64,000 nucleotides of DNA from Candidatus Endolissoclinum faulkneri L5 (GTDB lineage Bacteria; Pseudomonadota; Alphaproteobacteria; Thalassobaculales; Thalassobaculaceae), in NCBI RefSeq assembly GCF_000510265.1, contig NZ_CP006745.1, positions 243,444-307,443 on the forward strand, written 5' to 3'. The notes beneath the pieces were generated by a model. It had not been told where the DNA came from, did no database searches, and saw nothing but the letters and a program-made list of their open reading frames with translations. Of the stretch, positions 1-11,616 are shown in pieces. Made by a program: the position numbers and the translations under genes. How positions within the stretch are numbered: position 1 is the stretch's first letter; each line of letters begins with the position of its first letter.

Positions 1-554
1 CTTATCTAGATATTATTGCTCTAGGCTCTGTTGTAAATGGTTGTTTTATAGCGAAAGCTGAAGTTGCTTTTTGGCCATTATTTGGCATTTTAGCAAAACT
101 GCAGCGTACGATTTTTATTGTTCGTAAACGTTTTGCTGTGGTAGAGCATAGTGCTGACATAGCAAATCGCTTAGAGTCTGGTGATAACTTAATATTGTTT
201 CCAGAAGGAACTAGTGGTGATGGTACTCGTGTCATGCCTTTTAAGAGCGCTTTTTTTGCTGTCGCTGAACATTGGTCTCATAGGCAGCCGCTTGTTATTC
301 AGCCGGTATCAATAGCTTACACCATGTTAAACGAGGTTCCTCTTGGACGAAGTTTGCGACCTTTATTCGCCTGGTATGGCGACATGGATTTTTTGCCACA
401 TTTGTGGACTGTTGCCGCTATGGGTAAGCTAACTGTAGTTATTGACTTTCATCAGCCTTTGACAGTAGCCGAGGGTGGATCACGTAAAGTTTTAGCTTCC
501 AAAGTTCAGGAGGAGGTAGCCATTGGATTAGCGCGAGCTAATGCTGGACGTTAG
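1..554 (+). CDS. plsC: 1-acyl-sn-glycerol-3-phosphate acyltransferase, 5'-truncated by window
   Basis: Acylates lysophosphatidic acid to phosphatidic acid at the inner membrane, the second acylation of phospholipid synthesis. The frame is open from base 3, so the start lies before the window; 183 residues are visible. Seen: the region equivalent to ..LDI..LG....G.F.AKAEVA.WP.FG.LA.LQRT (bases 3-120), then the substrate-binding block FPEGT (bases 201-215) and a C-terminal stretch with the family's P.S.AY pattern. The catalytic HX4D box would lie upstream and is not in the window. A GTG at 138 is in frame but is only an internal codon, because homology continues upstream of it. The next gene is 1.3 kb away, so it ends its transcription unit. 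Confidence 0.9.
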   Translation, partial: YLDIIALGSVVNGCFIAKAEVAFWPLFGILAKLQRTIFIVRKRFAVVEHSADIANRLESGDNLILFPEGTSGDGTRVMPFKSAFFAVAEHWSHRQPLVIQPVSIAYTMLNEVPLGRSLRPLFAWYGDMDFLPHLWTVAAMGKLTVVIDFHQPLTVAEGGSRKVLASKVQEEVAIGLARANAGR

Positions 555-1857
555 GCATTTTAATATAATTATTGGATTATTGTCTGTCATTATAGTAACA
601 GTATGGCTTTTATAGAATTAAACTAGAACTAATTTAGACTATTTATTGGAATATTCTTGCATTGCTTTTAGGTTATTATTAAGTACCTACTCTTTCGTTG
701 TTAATGTAAAAAAATACTTAATTTTGTTAGGTTTTATGTTTATGTAACTAGGAAGAATATTAAAGATTAAGTAAAATACCTTAAATGTTTCAGTACGAAC
801 GTTAAAAACTATTTTTATTATATTTTATCTAAAAAAATACCTGTTTATTCGTAAGCAGTAAGTTTTTTGTATATTACATGTCATAATCTAATTTAGATTT
901 TAGCTAAGATAAACTCAACTAGTCTGGATAGTTATCTCTGTAATTAAATATTTATACTAGAGCTTTGTTTATCAAGGTTATGTTTATTTGGTGTGTGTTT
1001 CAGTACTTACAGTTAAGATTTATGCTATAAATCTTGTATTATTCTAATTTGTAATTAATAGCGGCAATCTATAATGCACTTGTTGTTTATTGCTTTAAAG
1101 TAAGATTTTAATTATTTGTTTGTATTATAAAAATTTAGCTTTAGTATTTTGCATTATCAAAGTTTTGCGATTAACTTTAGAGTTATTAGTTTGACAGCTT
1201 TTTAAGCTTTTGGGTTAATTAATTGGATTTATCATCCACTCATTATCAGCTAGAAGAGTAAATTCTTATTTAATTTATTTAAATGCTAGATTAACTATAA
1301 TTAATTCTAGTCGGAGACTAAAAAGAATAAATTAATCGTAAATTGAGTATGCTGAGTATTTTTATTTTATGTATTGTATTTAAAAGAAAACAGAGTGGTA
1401 AAAATAAACTTGGTGTTTAGCTATTGATGTTAAATGAAACATTCATAAAATTACCTTTTTCTTTTATTCCTATCTAAAAATAAGTATGGCAATTTTTAGT
1501 ATTATAAGATATTTATCTCGAGTACCGTATGAACAAAATCATTCCGTTCTGGTCAGCTTCTACCAAAGCAATACTATGAAGTGCTACATTAATAATACTA
1601 ATCTTACTAAGCAGTTAGCTAAGAATAAAAATTAGCATGAATAATATACTTCCAAAGATTCTTGTATTATGTGAAGCAAATATGAAGTGTGATATGATTA
1701 GTTTTTTTTCTAAAGCTACTTTAATTGTATTAACGGTGGTGTGCATTTTGTGAATAGTGTCTAAATGTAAATTATGTAAAATACGTCTTTGGGTCTCAGA
1801 TGTTACTTTAGTTGATACTTTTAAATACGAAATTAATTTTATTTTAGGAGTGGCGCA
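555..1857. other. A+T-rich spacer without recognisable gene
   Basis: About 1.3 kb between plsC and tldD. Both strands are full of stops and homopolymer runs. I see no tRNA, no long inverted repeat and no translatable remnant. Confidence 0.6.
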
Positions 1858-3288
1858 GTGTCCAACATGGCCTTAACTGATGAGTTATTTTTTAATAAAG
1901 CTGGCCTAAATAAGACTCGTACACAGGATATGGTGAACGATGCACTCAGGGGGGCTGATGATGGTGAATTATTCTTAGAATATAGTGAGATTGAAAGCCT
2001 CACTTTCGATGATGGCTGACTGAAGATTGCTAATTTTGATATTAATCAGGGTTTTGGTTTGCGCGCTATAGTTGGGGAAGCTAGAGCTTTTGCTCATGCA
2101 GCTGAACTTTCAGAAGGTAGTATCAAACGTGCCGCTAAGGTTGTGCGCGCCGTTCATGCTGGCCATAATGGTAGGATGCATCTTGGTCCTATAGTTGATA
2201 ATAAAGCCCTTTATATTTCTGACAATCCGTTGCATGGCTTTTCTACGGAAATAAAAATCAACATCCTGAAAGATATTGATGCCTATGCTAGATCCCAAGA
2301 TTCGCGGGTGTGCCAGGTCTCAGCTACTCTTGTAGGCTCATGGCAAGCTGTACAGATTATACGTACTGGCGGTCAGCATATTGCGGATGTTCGTCCTTTG
2401 GTGCGTATTAATGTTCAGATTGTAGTTGGTGATGGAAAGAAGATGGGATGCGGATATTACGGTTGTGGTGGGCGAATGACTTTCGATCGCTATATTACTT
2501 CAGATAGTTGGAAATATGCTACTAATGAGGCCCTGCGTATTGCATTGGTTGATCTTGATGCAATTGAGGCACCAGCTGGTGACATGGAAGTAGTTCTTGG
2601 CCCAGGTTGGCCGGGTGTTATGTTGCATGAGGCGGTTGGACACGGATTAGAAGGTGACTTTAATCGTAAGAATACATCAGCCTATTCTGGTATGCTTGGC
2701 CAGCAAGTAGCATCTAAGAGTGTAACTGTGATTGATGACGGTACCCTGCCTGATCGGCGTGGATCAATTGCCGTAGACGACGAAGGTACTTCATCTAGGC
2801 ATAACGTATTAATTGATGAAGGAATACTGGTTGGTTATATGCATGATCGCCAAAACGCGCGGCTTATGGGTGTTCCGACTACAGGAAATGGACGTCGTCA
2901 GTCACATGCTTATCCACCAATACCGAGAATGACTAATACCTATATGGCAGCTGGTAGTTTAGAGCCAGAGGAAATATTGAGATCGGTAAAGCGTGGAATC
3001 TATGCTGTAAATTTCGCTGGGGGATCGGTTGATATTACCTCTGGCAAGTTTGTATTTTCAATGAATGAGGCTTATCAACTAGAAAACGGTAAAATTGGTC
3101 ATGCTGTTAAAGGGGCTACCTTGATTGGTAATGGGCCAGATCTTATGGGTAAGATTACCATGATTGCTAATGACATGAAATTTGATGAAGGTATCGGAAC
3201 TTGCGGTAAGTATGGTCAGGGTATTCCGGTCGGTGTTGGACAGCCAACCTTAAAAACGATAGTGCTAGTAGGCGGAACAGTAAATTAA
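1858..3288 (+). pseudogene. tldD: TldD-type metalloprotease gene with one in-frame TGA
   Basis: TldD pairs with TldE/PmbA to form a Zn protease that degrades unfolded peptides and matures some ribosomal peptides. Full length from GTG 1858 is 476 residues, the usual family size. Codon 54 (bases 2017-2019) is TGA where relatives carry Arg in a DDGRLK-like context, a single C-to-T change from CGA. Homology is continuous on both sides: LFLEYSEIESLTFDDG before, then LKIANFDINQGFGLRA after. The zinc motif HEAVGH (His257, Glu258, His262) and the C-terminal GVGQPTL are intact, and the rest of the frame is undamaged. Other genes here stop at TGA, so a general recoding to sense is unlikely. It is either a very young pseudogene, a readthrough gene (the TGA is followed by C, a leaky context) or a sequencing error. 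An internal TTG at 2059 would remove 67 residues. No tldE is in the window. Confidence 0.85.
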
Positions 3289-4438
3289 AATTTACAGCTA
3301 TTCTTTTTTTTTGGGTAAATCAAATTTTGAATTAAATATTAACTTAAGTAGTATTTTAGACTTTTAGTGCGATTGATTAAATTTATTCACTAAATATTAG
3401 CAGAATTTATCTGTGATAATTATTATTTGCGTATAGGCAAACTTCAATAAGTGTTTATAAGTTGGTTTCTGCTTCAATCGATCTGTCATATTTCATTAAT
3501 TAAAAAAACTCTGCTTGGTTTATTGTAGTTTTCCTGCTGTGCTTTATCTATCATAATCTAAAAAGATAGTTAATCTTTACAGAAAGACGTTTATCCTATC
3601 TGTCTTGATTTGCTGTACATGCTCTGCGTATTAAGTCTTTAGTACGTTTGTGCGATATATACGTGTACATATAATTTTATACTTTTCCTTTATATAACAG
3701 CATGGCAATAAAAACATATGTTTATTTAGTCTTACTAAATTCTTTGCTTAATTGATTTTGGAATCCTTTTGGTAATCTTGTGCGATTTTGTTGACATTGA
3801 TAGTTTAACAGTATCATTCTAGTTGGTTGTTCGAATAAAAATACAAACAAAATTTGCTAGTTAGCCTTTAAGTCGTTTTGATTATACCGGCGAAATTGTT
3901 ACTAATTTTCCTTTAGTCAAAAACTTTAATACTTTAAGTAATACTTAAATACTTTAAGTAGTATATCCTACGAACGATTTATTACTGTAGTCAATTAATC
4001 CTTGTTGATTAGTGTGCTTAAATGCTTACTTCAAATAGTAATACAATAAGTTTTACAAGGTAAATAAGTTATAAAACTACAAATTTTGCTTAAGTGTTTT
4101 TAACTTGATGAATTAAATTTTCTTAAATCATGTAAATTTTAGCTTTTTTGTATGCATTAAGTTTTTCTCTTATATGTAAAATAACAGCAAATATGGTTTT
4201 ACATACTAAATTATCTCCATTTCATAATAACTATATGGGTATATTCGTAGTTTGTACTATGTTCTAAGATTAAAAACGTATACTCAAACAAATAAAATTT
4301 ATCTTTATGTAAGTAATATTTTTATGTAAGTAATATTTAAAGAAAGAAATATGGATATCAAATATCCTAAGCTGTTTTTGGAGATTTGCTTACTTGGTTA
4401 TAATTAAGTAATTTTTGATTTAGCCTAAACTACCTTGA
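3289..4438. other. A+T-rich spacer with a 17-bp tandem duplication
   Basis: About 1.15 kb between tldD and the DsbD-like gene. It contains the exact duplication at 4304-4337 and an imperfect one near 3942-3960. No gene remnant was recognised. Confidence 0.6.
4304..4337. repeat. Exact tandem duplication, 2 x 17 bp
   Basis: The unit TTTATGTAAGTAATATT occurs at 4304-4320 and again without a gap at 4321-4337. It lies 100 bp before the DsbD-like gene. Confidence 0.9.
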
Positions 4439-6553
4439 ATGAGATTTATTTTTTTTCAGCTGATTATTTCATTTACATCGCTAGTGATAGCTTGTGAGAG
4501 CAAAGCAGCTGAGCCTCTTTCTCCATGGGTGCATAATGAATTTGCTGATATTCGCTTAATTTCCTCCTTGTCTGGGACCCAAGGGCGTTTAGAGATTATT
4601 CTTGGTTTGGAGTTTCGGCTTGCTTCTGGTTGGAAAGTTTATTGGCGTTCGTCTGGAGAGGTAGGCTATCCCCCAAAAGTAACTTGGGAAGGTTCTGATA
4701 ATTTAACGGGTAGCGAGATTCTTTATCCATTACCACAACGCTTTAGTTTTTTTGGTTTGGAAACTTTTGGCTATAAGGATCATGTAGTTTACCCGATTAT
4801 AGTCCATTTGACGAATGAAATGGCGCCATTAAAATTGAAGGCACATGTTAAAGCGCTTGTTTGCAATAAGATATGTATGCCCATTGAAAATACGCTTTTT
4901 CTTAATTTACCGAACGTGTTAGCAAGTTCAACGAGATTTACTTATTTGCTTAATCGATGGCTTGCACGAGTACCGCGAGACATGCCTAGTATTGGCTTAG
5001 AGGTTTTATCGGTGCAAGCCTTTGCCGATAATCCAATTCCTACATTGACAGTAACTGTTAACTCAATCCAACCAATTAAAAAGTTAGATATATTTCCTGA
5101 AGGGCCTAATGGTGTATATTACGGTAAGCCAAATATTGTGTTATCTCATAGTGCTAAGGTAGCTACAGTTCATTTTCCAGTAAAAATTAAAAACAATATT
5201 CAGTTAGTAGGATCTAATCTTCGCCTAACTATAACGGAAGGCGATCGCTTTGTGGAGCGGAATGTAATTGTCACTTCCGGTTCTATGTCTAATAGCTTTT
5301 GGAGAGTGCTAGGTGCAGCATTGCTTGGCGGTTTGCTTCTGAATTTTATGCCATGCGTTTTGCCTGTTATTTCTCTAAAATTATTTGCACTCCTGCAATG
5401 CTCAGGAGCTGAGCGTAGAGAAATTCGTCTTGGATTTTTAGCTTCAGCAGGGGGGATAATAATCTTATTTATCTTCTTTGGAGGATTACTGGTTGGGTTA
5501 AAAATAATTGGATTGACTGTTGGTTGGGGTATACATTTTCAGCAGCCATTGTTTTTGGCTAGTATGATAAGTATTTTGTTATTATTCGCGGTTAATTTGT
5601 GGGGATGGTTTGAGTTTACTGTACCCCGCTTTTTAGCAAAACTAGACGAGAATACTGGGACGCAAAAGACACATTGCCGTATTAGTTTGATAAAAAATTT
5701 TTTTACGGGGATTTTTGCTGCCTTATTGGCTACCCCATGCTCAGTGCCATTTCTAGGCACTGCTGTAGGTTTTGCCTTAGCACAGGGTAGAATAGTAGAG
5801 ATCTTATTTATCTTTTTATTTATCGGGATCGGATTGGCATTACCTTATCTATTAGTCTCCGCTATCCCATCGATTGCTTATATTTTTCCGCGTCCTGGAA
5901 TATGGCTGATTGTTTTTAGGCGCATTCTTGCTTTAGGATTATTAGCTACTATCGTATGGTTATTAAGCGTGCTAGCAGGCCATATTGAACAAATCTGGAC
6001 ATTCGTAATTAGTACTTTGCTTATTACCGCTATCTTATTGTTTGCTTTACTACACTACTTTTTTGATTCTAAACATTCCACCTCATTTGCTTTTGTGTTG
6101 TTAGTAATGATACCTGCACTAGTCAGTGTATTGCCTGCTCCAAAGAATATTGCAAAGGAATCTTTTGATAGCCTTACGTATACTAGAAATTTAATTCATT
6201 GGAAGCCATTTAATTTATCTGAGATTGATCGACTAGTGAAAGATGGCTTATTAGTTTTTGTTAACGTGACTGCCGACTGGTGTCTTGGTTGCAAGGTTAA
6301 TAAGTCGCTTATTATTGAAGTCGATCCAATACTTAGCTTGTTAACTCATCGTAGGGTGATAGCTATGGAAGCCGATTGGAGCAAATCCGATCCTAAGATT
6401 GCCGAATATCTTGCTTCTTTTGGGCGTTATGGGATTCCTTTTAATGCTGTGTATGGCTCATTAGCTCCGGGAGGTATTCTTTTGCCAGAATTGCTTTCAG
6501 CTTCAGCTATAAAGAAAGCGATTGATCAAGCTTCAGGCTTGAAATCAGATTAG
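4439..6553 (+). CDS. DsbD/ScsB-family protein-disulfide reductase
   Basis: Membrane protein that carries electrons from cytoplasmic thioredoxin to periplasmic thiol proteins. It has 704 residues. Visible order: a signal peptide (residues 1-23, ending near SKAAE), an N-terminal periplasmic DsbD-alpha-like domain with a Cys pair CNKIC (142 and 146), a CcdA-like multi-helix core from about residue 280 with the two redox cysteines NFMPC (306) and ATPC (434), and a C-terminal thioredoxin-like domain with CLGC (615-618). All three Cys pairs are present, so the relay looks complete. The ATG at 4439 lacks a clear Shine-Dalgarno but is directly followed by the signal peptide. The layout matches the ScsB-like alphaproteobacterial form more than classical E. 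coli DsbD. It is followed 83 bp later by the peroxiredoxin; both serve thiol redox and may share a transcript. Confidence 0.9.
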   Translation: MRFIFFQLIISFTSLVIACESKAAEPLSPWVHNEFADIRLISSLSGTQGRLEIILGLEFRLASGWKVYWRSSGEVGYPPKVTWEGSDNLTGSEILYPLPQRFSFFGLETFGYKDHVVYPIIVHLTNEMAPLKLKAHVKALVCNKICMPIENTLFLNLPNVLASSTRFTYLLNRWLARVPRDMPSIGLEVLSVQAFADNPIPTLTVTVNSIQPIKKLDIFPEGPNGVYYGKPNIVLSHSAKVATVHFPVKIKNNIQLVGSNLRLTITEGDRFVERNVIVTSGSMSNSFWRVLGAALLGGLLLNFMPCVLPVISLKLFALLQCSGAERREIRLGFLASAGGIIILFIFFGGLLVGLKIIGLTVGWGIHFQQPLFLASMISILLLFAVNLWGWFEFTVPRFLAKLDENTGTQKTHCRISLIKNFFTGIFAALLATPCSVPFLGTAVGFALAQGRIVEILFIFLFIGIGLALPYLLVSAIPSIAYIFPRPGIWLIVFRRILALGLLATIVWLLSVLAGHIEQIWTFVISTLLITAILLFALLHYFFDSKHSTSFAFVLLVMIPALVSVLPAPKNIAKESFDSLTYTRNLIHWKPFNLSEIDRLVKDGLLVFVNVTADWCLGCKVNKSLIIEVDPILSLLTHRRVIAMEADWSKSDPKIAEYLASFGRYGIPFNAVYGSLAPGGILLPELLSASAIKKAIDQASGLKSD

Positions 6554-6636
6554 ATTTTGTGCATATTAAGGCTGTTGTTGTTTTGGATTTGGATAGAAGT
6601 TTATTATGATGAATTGAATTGTTGCGAGAGAGAACA

Positions 6637-7122
6637 ATGACTATTGCTATTGGTGAAAAACTTCCGGATATTAATTTACAGCACAAGGCAGCAAACGGGA
6701 TTGTAAATGTTGACAAGGTAACTTTGCTTGCTAATAAGAGAGTGATTATATTTGCTGTTCCTGGCGCCTTCACTCCAACTTGTTCCGATAAGCATTTACC
6801 GAGTTTTATACGAAATATTGATAATTTAAAGGCATGTGGCATAGCTACAATAGCTTGTTTAGCTGTGAATGATCCCTTTGTGATGTATGCATGGGGAGAG
6901 GTTCAGTGTATTAATGAAAAGATTATGATGCTTGCTGATGGATCGGCTGAGTTTACTAAAAAGATTGGTATGGAGATTGACTTAACTGACCTTGGCCTTG
7001 GGATACGTTCTCAACGTTATGCAATGGTGCTTAATGACGGTGTTGTGACTCATCTTTTTATTGATCCTATGGGTAGTTATCAAGTTTCAAGCGCTGAGAA
7101 CGTACTAAAACACCTTAATTAG
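6637..7122 (+). CDS. Peroxiredoxin, Prx5/redoxin type
   Basis: Thiol peroxidase that reduces H2O2 and organic peroxides, using glutathione/glutaredoxin or another thiol donor. It has 161 residues. The peroxidatic cysteine is Cys49 in PGAFTPTCS, the signature of the Prx5 subfamily. Further cysteines are Cys67 and Cys74 (IACLAVNDPF), the second at the conserved place before VND. The open frame begins at TTG 6619, but ATG 6637 is preferred: it is preceded by GAGAGAGAAC and gives the usual family N-terminus (MTIAIGEKLP). It lies 83 bp downstream of the DsbD-like reductase on the same strand. Downstream are 1.9 kb of non-coding DNA. Confidence 0.92.
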   Translation: MTIAIGEKLPDINLQHKAANGIVNVDKVTLLANKRVIIFAVPGAFTPTCSDKHLPSFIRNIDNLKACGIATIACLAVNDPFVMYAWGEVQCINEKIMMLADGSAEFTKKIGMEIDLTDLGLGIRSQRYAMVLNDGVVTHLFIDPMGSYQVSSAENVLKHLN

Positions 7123-8992
7123 AGTTAATTACAACGATACTGGAGTTTTTGTTTTCTTTTTTATATGATAGGAATTTTGTTTTGTACTTTGGTGCTTAGA
7201 GTAACTGAGCAATTAAAAGTAGTACGAAATCTAAAGAACGCGTATGCTAATTAGCTTTAGTGGGATTTTCTGCTTAAAATATCTTATTAGGGTGTTTTTT
7301 AAAGTGTAATAACATCTAATCTAACTAAATAAACAGCGGTTTGAATTAATTCAGACGCAATGCCTTGATATAAGGGAGCATTATCGCTTGAAATATAACT
7401 GTTTTATTTTTTTATGTACACTACTCATATTTTCAAATATATTAATTTCTGCGCTTTTGCATCAAATGATCGATTAATATTGGCTATGTTGTTATTGCTT
7501 CTCGAGGAAATATATAATTTTTAGTACTTATTTTACTGTTTGCTTTTCCGGTTCAAATTATGCCTGAAGTAAAGTTCGTGAAATGTGGATTTTATTGTAT
7601 GTTTTGACAGCTATTGGTAATTTTTAATTAGTTTGTTTTTCTAGTTAATTTGTTTAACAAATTGTTTATTTGTGTTCTAATTTTTTATTAAAATTTTAAA
7701 AATATAACGTTTTTTTATTTTTTCATACAAGCAGTTGATTAACGCTTCAATTATCAGAGACAGTAAGCTATCTATTAAAGATAGATCAAGCATGAGATCG
7801 CTTTCGCCTTATATGTTATTCTATATTTACTAATCTTACTTAGTCTAATAAGTAAAACAATACAAATTTAATTAACCTAAGAAAGACATTACCCATAAGT
7901 TAAAGAAAAGAAATAATCATTTATTGATTTATTACACTTAATCCTAATAATCATACATGATGTCTATTTATATAAGTATAAATCTGATTTTTACTATTAA
8001 AAATAGCTCTATCACCAGTAAGATCCCAAGAAAAATTTCTAATCAGAATAGTTGTAACTATTCGAGTAAAATTTACAAACTTACTGCTAGTAACATTCGT
8101 CTAACATATTACGATAAAAGCTAATTAAAGATTTGTAGAGTATTGATATATAGCACGAAGAAGCTTTAATTAGCCAAATATCATCCAGCCTCATTAGAAA
8201 AAATAATATCGAAAAAGTAAATGATTCTAAACTATTTGCACTAATCGTTGATTTATTACTTCAATAAGTCTACAATAAAATAATATGCGTATTTTAAGCA
8301 ATACGCAAGAAGTAAATTTTAATGAGAGGATATTATTGTATATAAACGTTGCTTAAATAGCGTCTATTGATATAAAATATAGATGTTTACCCTATCAATA
8401 ATACTACTTCTTAAGCTTTTTATTTTCCCTAGAAATTTGCTTGAGATATTACAAAACTATGTTTTGTAATGCTGAAGTTATTTTTGGGTTTGTTAATTCA
8501 GCTAAGCAAATGAATAAAAAAAACTATTAAAAGCTAAAATAGGTCTAGATTATCGATAAATTAATTGTTGCGGCAAATAGATAAATTTCTATATCCTCCA
8601 ATAGATTGATTAATCGGTGTATGTATTGCGCAAATCTAATTACGATACTTGCAATCCAAGATTGCCAGCACGCTTAAGCTCTGTATTAATAAAAATATCA
8701 TTAAGCTATTATATAGTAAGCCGCTAAGTGCTTATGCTAACATTAAAATTGTTGATTACAGGGATCTATCCATTATATAATAAACAATGCTATGGTATAT
8801 TAAACTTATAAGTAAGAACTTTTAGTCGGTTAGTCGTAGTAACGAAAATACAAGATTGTAATTAGATTATAGCTTTAAAGATAATTTTATTTATGGTTAA
8901 CAAAAAAATATATTCTTATTGTTGCAAATATATAATTTTACTATGCGCTTTACTATAGAAAAATTGGTTTAACTGCCAAAGATAAATGATTT
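7123..8992. other. Long A+T-rich spacer
   Basis: About 1.9 kb. Apart from a small perfect hairpin at 8448-8470 (10-bp stem, 3-base loop) I see no gene, RNA or remnant. Stop codons are dense in all frames. Confidence 0.6.
8448..8470. repeat. Short perfect inverted repeat
   Basis: ATTACAAAAC, loop TAT, GTTTTGTAAT. It lies 520 bp before hisI and its role is unknown. Confidence 0.7.
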
Positions 8993-9415
8993 ATGCCTAA
9001 ATTTGCTAAATCTAATGAAAGCAGCAACGTTGACAAAACTAATAAGTTTGCTCCAAAATTTAAGACGGATGGGCTAATCCCTGCTATAGCAATCGATGTC
9101 AAGACCAGTAAGTTGCTAATGATGGCTTGGATGGATGAGAGAGCATTATCTTTAAGTATATTAACTGGTAATGCGCATTACTATTCGCGTTCACGTAAGA
9201 AGATTTGGCTAAAGGGTGAGAGCAGCGGTCATATACAGTTAGTGAAAGAAGTTCGTCTTGATTGCGATCAGGATACAGTGTTGTTGTTAGTTGAGCAAAT
9301 CGGTTTAGGAGCTTGTCACTTGGGATATATGAGTTGCTTTTATCGTAAGGTTGTTAAGGGTGATGGAGGTTTAACTCTCGAGAAGGTAGAAAACAGAGAT
9401 AAGATTAGCACTTAA
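8993..9415 (+). CDS. hisI: Phosphoribosyl-AMP cyclohydrolase
   Basis: Third step of histidine synthesis: opens the adenine ring of PR-AMP to give ProFAR, a Zn- and Mg-dependent reaction. It has 140 residues. Family motifs are in order: GLIPAIA near residue 30, MMAWM near 44-48, YYSRSRKKIWLKGESSGH, the metal-binding DCDQD, and the Zn-ligand cysteines in ACHLGYMSCFYR. The N-terminal 20 or so residues are a poorly conserved extension. It stands alone, with 1.9 kb empty before and 2.2 kb empty after, far from hisG-hisD at 48-50 kb; this is the single-function HisI, not the HisIE fusion. Confidence 0.95.
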   Translation: MPKFAKSNESSNVDKTNKFAPKFKTDGLIPAIAIDVKTSKLLMMAWMDERALSLSILTGNAHYYSRSRKKIWLKGESSGHIQLVKEVRLDCDQDTVLLLVEQIGLGACHLGYMSCFYRKVVKGDGGLTLEKVENRDKIST

Positions 9416-11616
9416 TTCTTAGCATAATTAAATTTGCTAATTATAGTATAGGGTAATTTTAAGGCTAGTAGTTTGATTATGTTAATTGCTTAAATTTATC
9501 AATTTAGTGAGTTATCTTGTCAAGTGACATTTATATGATGGTAGGTTCAAATATGGAGGAGTAGTTATTTATATTAAACAAATTGCTATTGTACCTCTAG
9601 CACTGATTGGATTGATAAAAGATTTAGTATTTTTATTGATTGGTTGCTTTACAAGCGTGACTGGATTTTATTGTTTAATTTTTGTTTTTGTTAAAATTTT
9701 TTTATTATTCATTGAATGATGGTTTAATGTTTAATATGATGATAATTTTTACTGTTGTCTAAAATTTATTACATAATTGATTATAAAAGCTTGTCCGGGT
9801 TTTAGTTAAACATATACACCTTGATTAAGAATTTATTAAAATAATTATCTTATTTCCATTACTGATAACTAAGCTTTTTATCTAATCTAATAAATAAATC
9901 TTACGGTATTCGCTTACGCTATAAATAATTTTTTTACGAAAGTAAAATTTTTTGCTTATTACCTAAACTGCAGGTATTTTGGAATACACTTAATGTGCTT
10001 TAGTGTATTCCTCTTGCTAGGTATAAATGAATTAACTCTATACTAAATCTAGTAATCTAACGCTTGTTAGCGACAGGTTTCTGCAGTTTGCTATGTGGTG
10101 AATAAGTATATACTTATTATACATTTGTACCATTAGTAATAATAGTAGTGGCGAACTTTATATCGCAGATTGATGAGATAGTTGGCAAAATTTTGTATTT
10201 TTGCATATAAGCGCAAAGTAGATAAAGCTAAATAATTCCCCGTATAAGGAAATAGTAGTCTTAATTATCGATTAGATTAATTATTTGGCTTTAAAAGTAG
10301 GAGGGCCGCTAGAGAGTTACCGTTTTACTTGCGCCAAAGTATTGCTTTAATTTTTCTTAACAAGATTGGTCGTAGTTTGCTGGATTTGTGTTGTGTTATT
10401 TAGCTTAAGTAACGACTAGATTAATATGATTTTATATATATTAATTTTTTTTGCGCATATCATGCTTGTGGGCGTTCAGCAATATACTTATTGTTATCAA
10501 CACTTTATAGATATGCAGTTTGCGTTTTCACCACAATAAATTCACTAAATAATTTTTATAGTTTAGTATTCATTCAGCTGTATTTCTCTGTAAAAACAGA
10601 GAACTAGCAATTTTACAGTCATTTCGTTACTAGTTATAGGCTTGATGCCATTGCTTTTTGCCTATTATCGAGCAGCATACTGTTTTGATACTTAAATTAT
10701 ATATGATTATTAGTATCAGCGCAAGAAGAAGTGATGTTTATGTTTGCTCATGCAACCTTATTATTGTTATTTAGATTTCTTTTAAGTTCTAAAGCAATCC
10801 TTGTTTATAATAAAACGCATATTGATCTATTCTTAGATAATCCTGTTTTTTATATTGCAATCCTAAAAGATAGTTTTTTATTGTTCTTAATTATTAATAC
10901 AAGCATAGCGGATGATTATAAATCCTATATTTCTGCGCGCAAATAAAGATAAATTGTATATAAAATTATTTAAAGTCATCAATTATTGGCTATTAGTTTT
11001 ACTAATTCTTGATGAATAATTAAATGAGTTTTTGATAGTTTGAAGAACTTATATTAGCAGTGCTGCCTTTTGAAAAATGATTTTATATATGATTGCGCCA
11101 TAGATCAGTAATTTTTATTGGTTCTATCAACCATTCGGTCAATTTATTTGCTTTAAATTGGTTATTAATCTGCATAAGAAGTATTATTTTGATTTTTTAG
11201 GATGAATTTATTTATTCTATATAAATAACTAATATTTTTATCTTGGTGCTTAGATTTAGCAATAATTATTTGATTTTGTTTTAACTTAAGCAAACTTTTG
11301 GTTTATTTGTTGTCTCATGCTTTTATTAGGATGTATATTATGTTTGATGAATAATTTGTAGGTAAATACTTACTATACACAGGAATAAATTTTATGTAGT
11401 ATAAATATGATAATTTATTTTTTCTTTAAGCATACTTTTTAATAAGTATTAAATTTTACAAAAATATCTTTTTAACTTTTAGTGAATATTTATAATAAAA
11501 TTATAATTTTTAATTTACTTTTATAATTCATAATCTTTTAAAATAATTATCCTTTATTGAGATTATATGCAGTTTGATTTGAGTAATAGCTGAATTATAG
11601 GAGAACATCGATAATC
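9416..11616. other. Long A+T-rich spacer
   Basis: About 2.2 kb between hisI and carA. It contains the inverted repeat at 9981-10011. A patch near 10295-10345 is less A+T rich and could be old coding sequence, but I could not match it. A 71-codon open frame at 10731-10946 looks like chance. Confidence 0.55.
9981..10011. repeat. Perfect inverted repeat
   Basis: GGAATACACT and its reverse complement AGTGTATTCC, separated by 11 bases, about 565 bp after the hisI stop. It is too far to be an obvious hisI terminator. Confidence 0.7.

Noticed and set aside
2017-2019. General TGA-to-Trp recoding (as in Hodgkinia)
   Set aside because: Several intact genes stop at TGA in the expected place, Trp is written TGG throughout, and the tldD site is an Arg position, not Trp.
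10731-10946. 71-codon frame with hydrophobic start
   Set aside because: It has no family resemblance and its residues are those expected from A+T-rich random DNA. It is far from any operon, so not listed as a gene.
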